Source: JACVRW01 sp963837445
Lineage (GTDB): Bacteria > Actinomycetota > Thermoleophilia > Solirubrobacterales > Thermoleophilaceae
Assembly: GCA_963837445.1 (NCBI GenBank)
Contig: CAWINK010000002.1
Location: 186,001 to 250,000 of the forward strand
DNA: 64,000 bases
Reading direction: 5' to 3'
Shown: positions 54,729-64,000 of the stretch, in pieces
Layout of the letters: each line of letters starts with the position of its first letter
Numbering within the stretch: position 1 is the stretch's first letter
Notes under the pieces: generated by a model
Database searches by the model: none
What the model was told of the DNA's origin: nothing
What the model saw: the letters and a program-made list of their open reading frames with translations, nothing else
Position numbers and translations under genes: made by a program

Positions 54729-54870
54729 AGGGGTAGGCCGGGTCGGGGTCGACAACTCGCCACACCCCTGCTTCCCGAAGGGGGTTGGTCACGTTGTCAT
54801 TCGAATGGGAGGACAAGACGCCTAACCCCCCGCCCGAAAGTGGTCGAGTGGCGAGTTGTCGACTACCCCT
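54729..54870. repeat. Long nested palindromic element, intergenic
   Basis: Four nested inverted-repeat pairs share a centre near 54805: AGGGGTA (54729) with TACCCCT (54864), GTCGACAACTCGCCAC (54748-54763) with its exact 16-bp complement (54848-54863), GGGGGTT (54780) with AACCCCC (54824), and TTGTC (54794) with GACAA (54812). A 10-bp palindrome CATTCGAATG (54798-54807) lies near the middle. No coding frame. It could be a miniature inverted-repeat element, a structured RNA or a recombination site. Confidence 0.8.
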
Positions 54871-54912
54871 TCACCGCTGCCGTAGACGCATGCGCCGCAT
54901 GCGACGCCCGCG

Positions 54913-55308
54913 CTAGCCGCCCTCCAACGCCGCGATCGCGTCGGCCGCGGACGCGTACACCTTGCCGTAGACCACCTTGCCGTCCCGCACGCGCCAGATC
55001 CAGCCGGTCGAGCCGCTGACGGTGCGCGAGCGCGAGCGCGCGCTGACCTTTCCTGTCACGAGCACGAGGTCGCCCTCCGGGCGGAACTCGCGCGGCGTGA
55101 GGTACAGCTCCTCCCACACGGCGCCCACGTCGCGGAAGTACTCGCGCAGGCCGGCGTGACCCCTGTAGGGCTCGGTGCGGCCGGCGTGCACCCCGGTCAC
55201 GGCCGAGAACTCGATGTCCGGGTGCGCCAGGCCCAGCATGGTCTCGAGGTCACGGTCCGCGAAGGCGGCAAACATCGCCTTGACGACTTCGATGTCAGTC
55301 GCAATCAC
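54913..55308 (-). CDS. SnoaL/NTF2-like domain protein
   Basis: 131 residues from GTG 55308: ATDIEVVKAMFAAFADRDLE, then HPDIEFSAVTGVHAGRTEPY, RGHAGLREYFRDVGAVWEEL and the closing strands VSGSTGWIWRVRDGKVVYGK. The complete cone-shaped SnoaL-like fold is present in one intact frame. Function not assignable; the conserved HPDIEF and hydrophobic cavity suggest a small ligand. Divergent from lepA with a 45-nt gap. Confidence 0.85.
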   Translation of the reverse strand: MIATDIEVVKAMFAAFADRDLETMLGLAHPDIEFSAVTGVHAGRTEPYRGHAGLREYFRDVGAVWEELYLTPREFRPEGDLVLVTGKVSARSRSRTVSGSTGWIWRVRDGKVVYGKVYASAADAIAALEGG

Positions 55309-55353
55309 GAGTCCAGTCGGGACTATGACTCATCGCCATACTCGTACGCCGCA

Positions 55354-57167
<1,814 letters not shown>

Positions 57168-57171
<4 letters not shown>

Positions 57172-57779
57172 TCGTCCTCGTGCACTCCGGCATCACGAGC
57201 CCGGACATGTGGGACGGCTTCGAGTTGCCGGGCGAGGTGCGGCGTCATCAGCTTTCCGACGCCCTATCCGTCGAGGCGCCGGTCGCGCTCGTGGGCGCGT
57301 CCTACGGCGGTCTGGTCTGCCTCGACTTCGCGGCCCGGCACCCTGATCTGGTCACGGAGCTCGTGCTGCTCGATGCCCCGCTGCCGGACCACGACTGGTC
57401 CGATGAGGTCGTTCGCTACGCGGAGGAGGAGGAGCGGCTGCTCGAGGCGGGCGACCTCGACGCGGCCACGGAGCTGAACCTCTCCTTCTGGGCTCCCACG
57501 CTGGCGGATCGGCTGCGGCCGATGACCCGGTGGTCACTCGAGCTCGACGTCGACGAGATCGAGGAAGTCGACCTGAGCGCCGTCCGGGCGCGCACGCTCG
57601 TGGCCGTGGGTGAGAACGACAAGCGCGACTTCCACGTGATCGCCGAACGGCTGGCGCGCGAGCTCCCCGACGCAGAGCTTGCCGTGATCGCGGACGCGGG
57701 CCACCTGCCCTCGCTGGAGCGCCCGGAGGCCACCGCAGCGCTCGTACGCCGCTTCCTCAAAGGAAGAAAAACCATTTAG
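57168..57779 (+). CDS. Alpha/beta-hydrolase fold protein
   Basis: 203 residues from GTG 57168, whose GTGA overlaps the lepA stop. IVLVHSGITSPDMWDGFELP is the first strand and oxyanion loop; the nucleophile elbow is ALVGASYGGLVCL (Ser in GxSxG); FLPLERPE-like C-terminal text with the catalytic His in ADAGHLPSLERPEATAALVR. The acid residue is likely Asp in LVAVGENDKRDFHV. The substrate is unknown. Small for the family but complete. Confidence 0.85.
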
Positions 57780-57800
57780 GTGTCCCTTAAGAGGCGGTCG

Positions 57801-57806
57801 TAAGTT
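57801..57806 (+). promoter_or_regulatory. -10 element (TAAGTT) for the sigma factor gene
   Basis: TAAGTT lies 8 nt before ATG 57815, again the leaderless spacing. Confidence 0.45.
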
Positions 57807-57814
57807 GCCGCGCG

Positions 57815-58684
57815 ATGAGTACGGACACCCTCACTCCGACGGCGCCCGCGCCCGACCCCACGCTGGATTCGCTCCAGCAGTTCCTCGACGGCATCGCCAA
57901 GACGCCGCTCCTGACGGCTGATCAGGAGATCGCGCTTGCGAAGCGCATCGAGCGCGGCGATCTCGTCGCAAAGGACCACATGACGCGGGCGAACCTGCGG
58001 CTCGTAGTCTCGATCGCCAAGCGCTACCGCAACCAGGGCCTGCCGTTCCTGGACCTGATCCAGGAGGGCACGATCGGCCTGGTGCGCGCGGTCGAGAAGT
58101 TCGACTTCCGCAAGGGCTACAAGTTCTCGACCTACGCCACCTGGTGGATTCGCCAGGCGATCTCACGCGCGATCGCGGACAAGGGCCGGACGATCCGGAT
58201 CCCGATCCACATCGACAACATCCTCAAGAAGCTCGACGGCGCCCAGCGCAAGCTGGAGGCCCAGGGCGACCGTGAGATCACCATCGAGGAGATCGCCGAC
58301 ATGGCCGGAGTCGATCCGGGCGAGGCGGACGTGATCATGCGCGCCGCCCAGCAGCTCGTGTCGCTCGACAAGCCGGTGGGCGACGACTCGGACGCCGCCC
58401 AGTTCGGGGACCTGATCCCCGACGAGAACTCGGCCTCCCCGTTCGACGAGGCGGTCGAGTCGATGCGCGACGAGCGCCTGAAGGCGTGTCTCGACAACCT
58501 GCCCTACCGCGACAAGCGGATCATCGAGCTGCGCTTCGGCCTCTGCGACGAGGGGCCGCAGACGCTCGACAAGGTGGCCAAGCTGTTCCAGCTCACGCGC
58601 GAGCGCACTCGCCAGATCGAGGAGGCTGCCCTGCGCAAGCTCTCGACGCTGGCCGACGCGCAGGCGCTGCGCGAAGCGGCGTAG
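57815..58684 (+). CDS. RNA polymerase sigma-70 factor, RpoD/SigB-type (group 2)
   Basis: 289 residues, lacking the long region 1.1 of RpoD. Regions 1.2-2: TPLLTADQEIALAKRIERGD, VAKDHMTRANLRLVVSIAKR, YRNQGLPFLDLIQEGTIGLV, YKFSTYATWWIRQAISRAIA, GRTIRIPIHI. Region 3 is reduced; region 4 has IIELRFGLCDEGPQTLDKVA and ELTRERTRQIEEAALRKL (RTRQIE where RVRQIE is usual). This is the shape of a non-essential primary-like factor such as SigB/HrdA rather than the housekeeping SigA. Followed by a strong hairpin terminator. Confidence 0.88.
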   Translation: MSTDTLTPTAPAPDPTLDSLQQFLDGIAKTPLLTADQEIALAKRIERGDLVAKDHMTRANLRLVVSIAKRYRNQGLPFLDLIQEGTIGLVRAVEKFDFRKGYKFSTYATWWIRQAISRAIADKGRTIRIPIHIDNILKKLDGAQRKLEAQGDREITIEEIADMAGVDPGEADVIMRAAQQLVSLDKPVGDDSDAAQFGDLIPDENSASPFDEAVESMRDERLKACLDNLPYRDKRIIELRFGLCDEGPQTLDKVAKLFQLTRERTRQIEEAALRKLSTLADAQALREAA

Positions 58685-58692
58685 TTGCGCAA

Positions 58693-58713
58693 GCGCCCGG
58701 CTCGGCCGGGCGC
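58693..58713. terminator. Bidirectional hairpin after the sigma factor gene
   Basis: Perfect 9-bp stem GCGCCCGGC-TCG-GCCGGGCGC 8 nt after the stop; the convergent MFS gene ends 14 nt further on. Confidence 0.8.
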
Positions 58714-58726
58714 GCCGCGACCGCGT

Positions 58727-59939
58727 TTAGGGAGCCGCCGACACGGCGGGTGCCGCGGGGCGCAGTGAGCGCCGTCCGGCCACCGCGACCACGAACCCGG
58801 CTGCGCAGGCAATGCCGGCGGTGGCGAGCGCCCACTCGACGCTCACCTCCTCCGCGAGCAGGCCGGCGATGATCGAGCCGGCCGCGGCGCCGATCACGTT
58901 CGCCACGATCTGCCAGGAGTAGGCCTCGGTCTCGGTGCCGGGGGGCGCGAGCCGGTCCACCAGCGCGTACTCCGTGGTGGCGAGCGGCGCGAGCGCGACC
59001 CCGGTGAGCACCAGCAGCACGCCCATGACGCCGATCGACGGCGCGAACGGCAGCGGCGCCGAGCCGAGCGCCAGGAGCGCCATGAGGATCAGAAAGCGCT
59101 TCTCCAAGGAGGAGTCCCAGGACCTCGCCCCGTACCAGAGCCCGCCGATCACCGAGCCGAGCGCCCAGACGGTGATCAGCGGCCCCACGGCTTCGCGTGA
59201 GCCCTCGGCCTCGGCGAAGGCGGGCAGCGCCACCTCGAGCGCCCCGAACGAGACCGCCGTGACGGCGCCCGCGAACACGAGCGTGCGCATGCCGCCGGAG
59301 CGCAGCGCTCCAGCGCGGGTGCGGTCCCGGTGCTCGTCCGGCGCGGCGGCGCTGCGTGCTGCCGGCGCCGTGGCGAAGCCGACCGAGGCCGCCAGGTAGA
59401 AGCCCGCGCAGAGGAATAGCCCGACTGCGGGGCTGAGGGCGGTCGCGAGGCCCGCCGCGATCAGCGGTCCGACCACGAACACGAGCTCGAGCTGGATGGC
59501 ATCGAACGCGAACGCGCTCTCGAGCGTCTCCTCGGGCACGAGCTGCGACCACAGCGAGCGCATCGACGCCGAGATCGGCGGGATCGTGGCGCCATGGAGC
59601 GCGGCGAGCGCCACGAGCAGCCAGACCGCGGCGCCCGAGAGGATGCCGACGGCCACGGCGCAGAGGACCAGCGTGGTCACGGCGCCCATCACGAGGATCA
59701 CCTGCCGGCGGCCGATGCGGTCGACGAGGCGGCCGACGAAGCCGGCCGTCACGCCCACCGCCAGAGCCTCCGCGCCCACCACGATCCCGATCTGCGCCGT
59801 ACTGATAGCCCTCCTCGCGCATCAGGAGGACCACGGACAGCGGCACGATCGCGAACGGCAGCCGTCCCGTGGTGGCGAACAGCGCGACCCGTGCCACGCC
59901 GGGGGTGCGGAGGACCTCGAGGTAGCGGCGCAGCTTCAC
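58727..59939 (-). CDS. MFS transporter, one frameshift near the N-terminus
   Basis: About 403 residues and 12 membrane helices. The N-terminus MKLRRYLEVLRTPGVARVAL, FATTGRLPFAIVPLSVVLLM is in one frame; after REEGY an extra base near 59800 shifts the frame, which then reads TAQIGIVVGAEALAVGVTAG, FVGRLVDRIGRRQVILVMGA (MFS motif A between helices 2 and 3) and continues intact to the stop. The C-terminal half has LITVWALGSVIGGLWYGARS and VALAPLATTEYALVDRLAPP. Substrate unknown. If the base is a sequencing error the gene is functional; otherwise the intact part starts at 59782. Confidence 0.8.
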
Positions 59940-59945
59940 GGGTCA

Positions 59946-59951
59946 TAGACT
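59946..59951 (+). promoter_or_regulatory. -10 element (TAGACT) for the hadA-like gene
   Basis: TAGACT lies 8 nt before GTG 59960 and overlaps the divergent MFS start region. Confidence 0.5.
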
Positions 59952-59959
59952 GCCGCGCC

Positions 59960-60403
59960 GTGCCAGTGAATGCAGAGGCGACCGGGAAGACCTACCCGCC
60001 GTTCGAGTACGAGGTGGGCAAGGAGAAGATCCGCGAGTACGCGCACGCGGTGGGTGAGGACAACCCGATCTACTTCGAGCGCGCGGCCGCGACCGAGGCG
60101 GGCTTCCGCGACATCGCGGCGCCGCCGATGTTCGCGGTGGTCTACTCCGCGGGCGCCTTCGCGCCGGCCCTGTTCGACCCCGAGGTCGGCATCAACTTCG
60201 CGATGATGGTGCACGGCTCGCAGGAGTTCGAGTGGTCCGAGCCGGTCTGCTCCGGCGACGTGATCAGCACCGTGACCTCGGTGAAGGACATCTCCGAGAA
60301 GGGCGGGATGGGCTTCTACGTTTTCGAGACGGTCTCCACCAACCAGGACGGCACCGAGGTGGTGCGCGGGACCTGGACCAACATCGTCAGGGGCGTGTCG
60401 TGA
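59960..60403 (+). CDS. FAS-II (3R)-hydroxyacyl-ACP dehydratase subunit, HadA/HadC-like
   Basis: 147 residues from GTG 59960 (VNAEATGKTYPPFEYEVGKE; the much longer frame upstream is not coding). N-terminal MaoC hot-dog: KIREYAHAVGEDNPIYFERA, AAPPMFAVVYSAGAFAPALF, then the non-catalytic strands FEWSEPVCSGDVISTVTSVK. This is the substrate-binding partner that lacks the catalytic Asp/His pair and works with the next gene, as in mycobacterial HadA-HadB. Overlaps hadB by 4 nt (GTGA). Confidence 0.85.
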   Translation: MPVNAEATGKTYPPFEYEVGKEKIREYAHAVGEDNPIYFERAAATEAGFRDIAAPPMFAVVYSAGAFAPALFDPEVGINFAMMVHGSQEFEWSEPVCSGDVISTVTSVKDISEKGGMGFYVFETVSTNQDGTEVVRGTWTNIVRGVS

Positions 60404-60774
60404 ACGTCGAGCTGAAGGTCACTCCCGACAAGTACCTGCCGCACCGCTATGCCGGCGCGTCGGGGGACTTCAACCCGATCCACATCGACGTGGACTTCGC
60501 GAAGCAGGTGGGCATGCCCTCGAACATCCTCCATGGCCTCTACACGATGGCTCAGGTGGCGCGCGCGAACGTGAACGCCGCCGGCGGCGACCCGCGCAGC
60601 CTCAAGCGGCTGTCCGTGCAGTTCCGCGGCATGGGCTTCCCCGAGCAGGAGATCACCGTGACCGGCAAGGTCAAGGAGGAGCGCGAGGATGGCCGCGTGA
60701 TCGTGGAGACCCAGGCGGAGCAGGGCGGCAACCGCATCATCCGGAACGCGGAAGCAGAGCTCGAAACCGGCTGA
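60400..60774 (+). CDS. FAS-II (3R)-hydroxyacyl-ACP dehydratase catalytic subunit, HadB-like
   Basis: 124 residues. The hydratase-2 motif YAGASGDFNPIHIDVDFAKQ holds the catalytic Asp and His; MPSNILHGLYTMAQVARANV follows. Dehydrates (3R)-hydroxyacyl chains during elongation in fatty-acid synthesis, together with the upstream HadA-like subunit. GTG overlaps the hadA stop, indicating coupled translation of the heterodimer. Confidence 0.88.
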   Translation: MNVELKVTPDKYLPHRYAGASGDFNPIHIDVDFAKQVGMPSNILHGLYTMAQVARANVNAAGGDPRSLKRLSVQFRGMGFPEQEITVTGKVKEEREDGRVIVETQAEQGGNRIIRNAEAELETG

Positions 60775-60800
60775 GCCGCGGCGGTCGCCACAATAGGGAC

Positions 60801-61835
60801 GTGGCCATAACGCCCCGTCAGAGCTTCCTCCTGCGAAAGGTGGTCGAGGCGCACCGCGATCTCGACCAGCCCGTGGGGTCGAAGTGGATCGCCGAGCAGG
60901 ACGACGTGCCCTGGGGCCCGTCGACGGTGCGCGCCGAGCTGGCGAAGCTGGAGGAGACCGGGCTGCTCGAGCATCCGCACACCTCCGCGGGTCGCGTGCC
61001 CACGGACCGCGGCTACCGCGTCTACGTCGACGAGATCCTCGCGACGGGCAAGCTGCCGGTTCCGCGCAAGCCGCTCGAGCTCACCACCATGCGCCGCGAG
61101 GTCGACGAGGCGATGCGTGCCACGAGCGAGCAGCTCTCGCAGGTCACGAACCTGCTCGCGCTCGTGACCGCGCCGCCGATCGAGGCGGCCACGATCAGGC
61201 GCGTGGAGGTTCTGCTGCTGCAGCCGCAGGTGGCGATGGTGGTGGTGATCACGTCCACCGGCGGGGTCACGAAGCGGGTGATCTCCTACGACTCGCCGGT
61301 CGACCCCGGCCTCGTCGACTGGGCGGGCAGCTACCTGAACGAGGCGCTCGGCGGCCTCGACGTGGGCTCGCGGGTCCTGCAGTCGCGTGTGGCGGCGTCA
61401 GAGCTCAGCCCGCGGGAGCAGGGCTTCCTCGCCACGTTGGCCCCGGCGTTCACCGAGCTCGAGGACACCGCCGAGAACACGCTCTTCATGGAGGGCGCCG
61501 CGCGTCTCCTGTCCGAGCACCGCTTCCAGGAGCTGTCCCAGATCGGCGCCCTGATGGAGGTGCTCGAGCACCGGCGCGGGCTGCTCGGCGTGCTACGACA
61601 GTCGCTGGCCGAGCCGAGCGTTTACCTGCGCATCGGCAGCGAGAACGAGGTGCCGGGGCTGCCCGAGCTGCGCTCGCTCAGCCTGGTGGCGGCCAACTAC
61701 GGCCTGGCGCGGCGCAACCTCGGCTCCGTGTCCGTGATCGGTCCCCTGCGGATGGACTACCCGGGCGCGATCATCGCCGTCCGCCAGGCTGCCACCGAGC
61801 TGTCGCGCTTCGTCGCCGAGGTCTACGACGAATGA
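60801..61835 (+). CDS. hrcA: Heat-inducible transcription repressor HrcA
   Basis: 344 residues from GTG 60801: ITPRQSFLLRKVVEAHRDLD, QPVGSKWIAEQ and TVRAELAKLEETGLLEHPHT, the winged-helix DNA-binding region, then SAGRVPTDRGYRVYVDEI, the HrcA signature, and a GAF-like core with AVITSTGGVTKRVIS-type strands. HrcA represses groE/dnaK operons through CIRCE elements; no CIRCE repeat is visible between 60774 and 60801, so its targets lie elsewhere. Translationally coupled to dnaJ (ATGA). Confidence 0.95.
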   Translation: MAITPRQSFLLRKVVEAHRDLDQPVGSKWIAEQDDVPWGPSTVRAELAKLEETGLLEHPHTSAGRVPTDRGYRVYVDEILATGKLPVPRKPLELTTMRREVDEAMRATSEQLSQVTNLLALVTAPPIEAATIRRVEVLLLQPQVAMVVVITSTGGVTKRVISYDSPVDPGLVDWAGSYLNEALGGLDVGSRVLQSRVAASELSPREQGFLATLAPAFTELEDTAENTLFMEGAARLLSEHRFQELSQIGALMEVLEHRRGLLGVLRQSLAEPSVYLRIGSENEVPGLPELRSLSLVAANYGLARRNLGSVSVIGPLRMDYPGAIIAVRQAATELSRFVAEVYDE

Positions 61836-62959
61836 GGCGCGACCCATACGAGGTGCTCGGCGTCGCGCGCGACGCCGACGAGCAGGAGATCAAGAAGACG
61901 TTCCGGCGTCTCGCGCGCGAGCTTCACCCTGACGTGAACCGGCACGACCCGGAGGCGGAGGAGAAGTTCAAGGAGGCCGCCGAGGCGTACGAGATCCTCT
62001 CGGACGCCGAGCGCCGCGCGACCTACGACCGCTACGGCTTCGAGGGGCTCGACTCGCGCGGCTTCAGCTCGCAGGCGCACGGCTTCGGCTCGTTCGCCGA
62101 CATCTTCGACGCCTTCTTCGGCGGCGACCCCTTCGGCGGCGCCTTCGGGCGCGGCGGTGCCGGACGCATCCAGGGTGGCGACCTCGCCGTTGAGGTGGAG
62201 ATCTCGCTCGCCGAGGCTGCTGCCGGCAAGACGGTCGAGGTGGCCTACGAGCTGGTGGACAGCTGCGAGCACTGCCACGGGAACGGCGCCGAGCCGGGCA
62301 CGCCGATCGAGACCTGCCCGACCTGCGGCGGGGCCGGGCGGATCCGCGCGGTCACGCGGACGGCCTTCGGGCAGCTCGTCCGCGAGCAGGCCTGCGAGCC
62401 GTGCGGCGGCGAGGGCCGCATCCCGTCCAAGCCCTGCCACGAGTGCCAGGGGCGCGGCCGGCGCGCGCTGCGAAAGACGCTTCAGGTGGACGTGCCGGCC
62501 GGGATCGCCGACGACCAGCGCATCCGCCTCAGCGGGCGCGGCCACGCGGGCGAGCGCGGCGGTCCCGCCGGCGACCTCTACGTCCTCGTCCGGGTGAGCG
62601 AGGACGAGCGCTTCCTGCGCGACGGCAGCGACCTCGTGACCGTGGTGGACGTGCCCGCGCCCGCGGCCGCCCTCGGCACGACGGTGTCGGTGCCGACCCT
62701 GGATGGAGACGAGGAGATCGACGTGCCCGCCGGCACGCAGCCCGGAACGGTGGTCACGCTGCGCGAGCGCGGCATGCCGACGCTCGGCCGCGGGCGCCGC
62801 GGCGACCAGCAGGTGGTGCTCAACGTGGTGATCCCGCGCAACCTCAGCGCGCGCCAGAGCGAGCTGCTCGAGGAGCTGCGCGCCTCGCTCACGGCCGAGA
62901 ACCTCGAGGAGAAGGCCGACGAGTCGCTGCTCTCGAAGGTCAGGCGGGCGCTCCGCTGA
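61832..62959 (+). CDS. dnaJ: Chaperone DnaJ
   Basis: 375 residues: J domain (DPYEVLGVARDADEQEIKKT, HPD in LARELHPDVNRH), G/F-rich linker (FGGDPFGGAFGRGGAGRIQG) and four zinc modules CEHCHGNG, CPTCGGAG, CEPCGGEG, CHECQGRG. Substrate-binding sandwich follows, with IRLSGRGHAGERGGPAGDLY and TVSVPTLDGDEEIDVPAGTQ. Type I DnaJ stimulating DnaK ATPase. Intact, coupled to hrcA upstream and to prmA by a 4-nt overlap. Confidence 0.96.
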   Translation: MRRDPYEVLGVARDADEQEIKKTFRRLARELHPDVNRHDPEAEEKFKEAAEAYEILSDAERRATYDRYGFEGLDSRGFSSQAHGFGSFADIFDAFFGGDPFGGAFGRGGAGRIQGGDLAVEVEISLAEAAAGKTVEVAYELVDSCEHCHGNGAEPGTPIETCPTCGGAGRIRAVTRTAFGQLVREQACEPCGGEGRIPSKPCHECQGRGRRALRKTLQVDVPAGIADDQRIRLSGRGHAGERGGPAGDLYVLVRVSEDERFLRDGSDLVTVVDVPAPAAALGTTVSVPTLDGDEEIDVPAGTQPGTVVTLRERGMPTLGRGRRGDQQVVLNVVIPRNLSARQSELLEELRASLTAENLEEKADESLLSKVRRALR

Positions 62960-63756
62960 TCCGCCTCGCCGTAAGGGCGCCCGCCGAGCACGCCGAGACC
63001 GTGCTCGCCGAGTTGGTCGAGCTGGCGCCCGCGGGCTTCGAGCAGGTCGACGGCGACGGGTTCGTGGAGTTCGCCTCTACGGGGCACCCGGCGAGCTGCC
63101 CAGACCTTCCCCAGGGCGCCGCACTCGTCGCCGGCAGCCCCGTCCACGTCTCGACGAGCCGAGGTTGGCGACGACTGGGCCGATCGTTGGCGCGAATTTC
63201 ACAAGCCCGTACAGGTCGGTCGACCTCCACGTGCGTCCGCCGTGGAGCGAGCCGCTCAAGGACAGCATCGACATCGTCATCGATCCGGGGCAGGCGTTCG
63301 GCACTGGGGCTCATCCGACGACACGGCTGTCGCTGGAACTGCTGCTCGAGGTCACACCGGCGGGCCCGCTCGTGGACCTCGGCTGCGGCTCCGGCGTGCT
63401 CGCGATCGCCGCGGCGAAGCTCGGCTTCACGCCCGGTCACCGCTTTCGACCACGACCCGGCGGCCATCGAGGCCACGCTCGACAACGCCCGTGCGAACGG
63501 CGTAACGCTTGACCGCGTGGAGCGTCACGACCTGCGCAGCGCGGCCGCGCCGGTGGCGCCGGTCATGACGGCAAACCTCATGCGCCCGCTGCTGGTCCGC
63601 GTGGCGGAGCTGTTGCCCGAGCAGCCCGAGACGCTGATCGTCTCGGGGCTGCTCGAAGGCGAGGAGGAAGAGGTGGCGGCGGCGTTCGCGTCGCTGCGCG
63701 AACGCCGCCGCGTACGACTACAGGGGTGGAGCGCCCTCCTGTTGACCCTGCCCTAG
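62956..63756 (+). CDS. prmA: Ribosomal protein L11 methyltransferase PrmA, frameshifted, probable CTG start
   Basis: Starts at CTG 62956 (CTGA overlapping the dnaJ stop) giving IRLAVRAPAEHAETVLAELV, ELAPAGFEQVDGDGFVEFA; no ATG, GTG or TTG precedes residue 15. The rest jumps frames: LHVRPPWSEPLKDSIDIVID, PGQAFGTGAHPTTRLSLELL, the SAM motif LVDLGCGSGVLAIAAAKLG, then HDPAAIEATLDNARANGVTL, APVAPVMTANLMRPLLVRVA and PETLIVSGLLEGEEEEVAAA to the stop at 63754-63756. At least four indels (63077-63210 and near 63440). The gene is expected to be functional, so errors are the simplest explanation. hrcA-dnaJ-prmA is a common order. Confidence 0.8.
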   Translation: MIRLAVRAPAEHAETVLAELVELAPAGFEQVDGDGFVEFASTGHPASCPDLPQGAALVAGSPVHVSTSRGWRRLGRSLARISQARTGRSTSTCVRRGASRSRTASTSSSIRGRRSALGLIRRHGCRWNCCSRSHRRARSWTSAAAPACSRSPRRSSASRPVTAFDHDPAAIEATLDNARANGVTLDRVERHDLRSAAAPVAPVMTANLMRPLLVRVAELLPEQPETLIVSGLLEGEEEEVAAAFASLRERRRVRLQGWSALLLTLP

Positions 63757-63883
63757 ACGTTGCCCCCGTAGCTAGGGCTTTGCAGGCGATTCTCCTCCGC
63801 AGTCGGACTCGGTATCGGCAGGCGGTCAGACCACCTTCCTAGGACATCCGTCCAGGCCGTTCTGGCCGGATACGCTGCGGCAC
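63757..63883. other. Short intergenic region
   Basis: 127 nt without a gene or recognisable hairpin; it holds the -10 of the last gene. Confidence 0.5.
63871..63876 (+). promoter_or_regulatory. -10 element (TACGCT) for the cyclase-family gene
   Basis: TACGCT lies 7 nt before GTG 63884. Confidence 0.5.
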
Positions 63884-64000
63884 GTGCGCCTCGTGGACCT
63901 GTCAGCTCCGATCCGGCAGAGCCCGCCGGAAACCCCGGAGGTGCTGCGCACCGACATCGAGTTCAGCGGGCACGCCGAGGGCGCCGCGATGATCGAATCG
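63884..64000 (+). CDS. Cyclase-family protein (kynurenine formamidase-like), 3' partial
   Basis: Only the first 39 codons are present from GTG 63884: RLVDLSAPIRQSPPETPEVL and then DIEFSGHAEGAAMIES. The opening VDLSAPI strand is characteristic of the metal-dependent cyclase/formamidase fold; the metal-binding HxGTHxD site would be downstream of the window. The identity is provisional. Confidence 0.55.
   Translation, partial: MRLVDLSAPIRQSPPETPEVLRTDIEFSGHAEGAAMIES

Noticed and set aside
60774..60801. A CIRCE operator before hrcA
   Set aside because: No TTAGCACTC-N9-GAGTGCTAA-like repeat is present; HrcA autoregulation through CIRCE is not supported here.

Overview
The window is a high-GC (roughly 70 % by eye) actinobacterial chromosome segment. 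It fits class Thermoleophilia (Solirubrobacterales/Gaiellales-like). Evidence is the core gene order plus lineage-typical accessory families: SnoaL-like proteins beginning MSQEN, secreted proteins with an ALPKNSVGAKQ-type repeat, and streptogramin-lyase-like propellers. The lineage is an inference; no rRNA is present.

Layout. 0-2.8 kb: end of rodA, then a ribonuclease E/G gene. 2.9-9.2 kb: small membrane proteins, a methyltransferase, a K+ channel, a secreted YVTN-type propeller, SnoaL-like proteins and an EamA transporter. 9.2-11.2 kb: a TetR regulator translationally coupled to a macrolide-type glycosyltransferase. 11.1-19.6 kb: a clean housekeeping run (rplU-rpmA, a DUF1028 protein, obgE, a lipoprotein, proB, MATE transporter, HxlR regulator, proA, nadD, rsfS). 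19.6-32.3 kb: an accessory block. Its left edge is an endonuclease gene with a LexA-type box on its start codon; the frame runs through a tRNA-Ala gene into a Phd/YefM-like segment. Then come two paralogous seven-bladed propeller genes enclosing a CHASE2-HD-GYP protein, a gingipain-like C25 peptidase, three tandem paralogous surface-protein genes with repeated leaders, and LtrA. 32.4-39.1 kb: leuS, a membrane protein, a LOG-like protein, an Orn/Lys/Arg-type decarboxylase, an amidinotransferase-family protein, acylphosphatase and comEA. 39.3-47.4 kb: a broken RHS/YD-repeat giant gene containing a ~330-nt nearly pure purine tract, and a broken secreted repeat protein; this block separates comEA from comEC. 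47.5-64 kb: comEC, holA, aldehyde dehydrogenase, rpsT, murJ, ferritin-like protein, lepA, a hydrolase, a primary-type sigma factor, MFS transporter, hadA/hadB-like dehydratase pair, hrcA, dnaJ, prmA and the start of a cyclase-family gene.

Genes that work together: hrcA-dnaJ-prmA (heat-shock regulation, chaperone, L11 methylation), proB and proA (proline), nadD-rsfS, comEA/comEC (DNA uptake), rplU-rpmA-obgE (ribosome), hadA-hadB (fatty-acid dehydration), and TetR plus glycosyltransferase.

Two window-wide patterns stand out. Many genes carry a TANNNT -10 hexamer 6-9 nt before the start codon, which implies leaderless transcription; three genes appear to start at CTG. Frameshifts are very unevenly spread: most housekeeping genes are intact, while nearly every accessory gene, and also prmA, is broken by one-base indels, several at homopolymers. 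At least part of this looks like consensus-sequence error rather than decay, so broken genes are given as whole loci with the likely frame changes described.
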